Source: Cloacibacterium caeni_C (lineage in GTDB: Bacteria > Bacteroidota > Bacteroidia > Flavobacteriales > Weeksellaceae). From it: a stretch of DNA of 6,259 bases. The notes beneath the pieces are model-generated. The model saw nothing but the letters and a program-made list of their open reading frames with translations. It was not told where the DNA came from and searched no databases. The position numbers were made by a program, and so were the translations under genes. Below, in pieces: positions 5,976 through 6,259 of the stretch. Position 1 is the first letter of the stretch. Every line of letters begins with the position of its first letter. The stretch covers positions 1 to 6,259 of the forward strand of contig DITA01000116.1 in NCBI GenBank assembly GCA_002422665.1, given 5' to 3'.

Positions 5976-6259
5976 ATGAAATCTATATTCACAAAATTAT
6001 TCCTCGTTTCTGCGTTATCAGTTACAGGAATTTCATACGCACAATATTATCCTAATGATGATTATGGCAACAATTATGGCTATGAATATTATTATGATGA
6101 TTACAATTATCCAGACGAATATTATTATGAATATCCTAATGATTATTACACCAATGATTTATATAGAGGATATTATAATGATTACAGGAACACGATTATC
6201 AGCATCAATTGGGACAGATTTTTTGTAGAATTCAGGCTTTCTCCTTATCAAATCAGAGA
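5976..6259 (+). CDS. Exported Tyr-rich protein, N-terminal part (runs off the window)
   Basis: The first 94 codons are present, with no stop before the window ends. Residues 1-22 form a clear Sec signal peptide (MKSIFTKLF, a hydrophobic core, then SYA) with probable cleavage before Gln23. Residues 24-71 are extraordinarily rich in Tyr (20 of 48), with Asp, Asn and Glu making up most of the rest in short repeats such as NDYY, DEYYYEYP and YNDY. From about residue 72 the character changes to an ordinary mixed sequence (IISINWDRFFVEFRLSPYQI), probably the start of a folded domain. No function is recognised. Secreted proteins with a similar Tyr/Asp-rich head and NWxxFF-type tail are, from memory, common in Chryseobacterium-like genomes. 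A TGGCACG element about 43 nt upstream may drive it. Confidence 0.85.
   Translation, partial: MKSIFTKLFLVSALSVTGISYAQYYPNDDYGNNYGYEYYYDDYNYPDEYYYEYPNDYYTNDLYRGYYNDYRNTIISINWDRFFVEFRLSPYQIR

Overview
The window looks like chromosomal DNA from a member of the Bacteroidota, most likely a flavobacterium of the Chryseobacterium/Cloacibacterium type. The evidence is the low GC content, A-rich start regions without clear Shine-Dalgarno sequences, -7 elements of the TAnnTTTG type, a two-CBM20 (DPE2-like) 4-alpha-glucanotransferase, and a Tyr-rich exported protein of a kind common in that family. The assignment rests on these hallmarks only; no database search was possible. No IS element, CRISPR array, tRNA or rRNA was seen.

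Layout, all genes on the + strand: (1) folE, GTP cyclohydrolase I (70-735). (2) A very AT-rich small lipoprotein gene (779-1195), preceded by a 16-bp-period direct repeat. (3) A 20-codon ORF (1199-1261) that ends in three consecutive Cys codons, 50 nt before (4) cysS, cysteinyl-tRNA synthetase (1312-2799). No terminator is visible from folE to cysS, so these may share a transcript, which ends at a strong hairpin after cysS (2823-2868). (5) A gene-free stretch of about 245 nt leading to the malQ promoter. (6) malQ, an 883-residue glucanotransferase (3115-5766), closed by a 15-bp-stem terminator (5796-5833). (7) A TGGCACG (-24-like) element, then the first 94 codons of a secreted Tyr-rich protein (5976 to the window end).

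The complete annotated enzymes are housekeeping or central-metabolism functions: pterin synthesis, tRNA charging and maltodextrin/glycogen turnover. They do not form one pathway. The two points most worth following up are the Cys-Cys-Cys-stop mini-ORF in front of cysteinyl-tRNA synthetase, which has the layout of an amino-acid-sensing leader peptide, and a tract of eight 7-bp units inside the cysS reading frame, at the junction between the catalytic core and the C-terminal domain.
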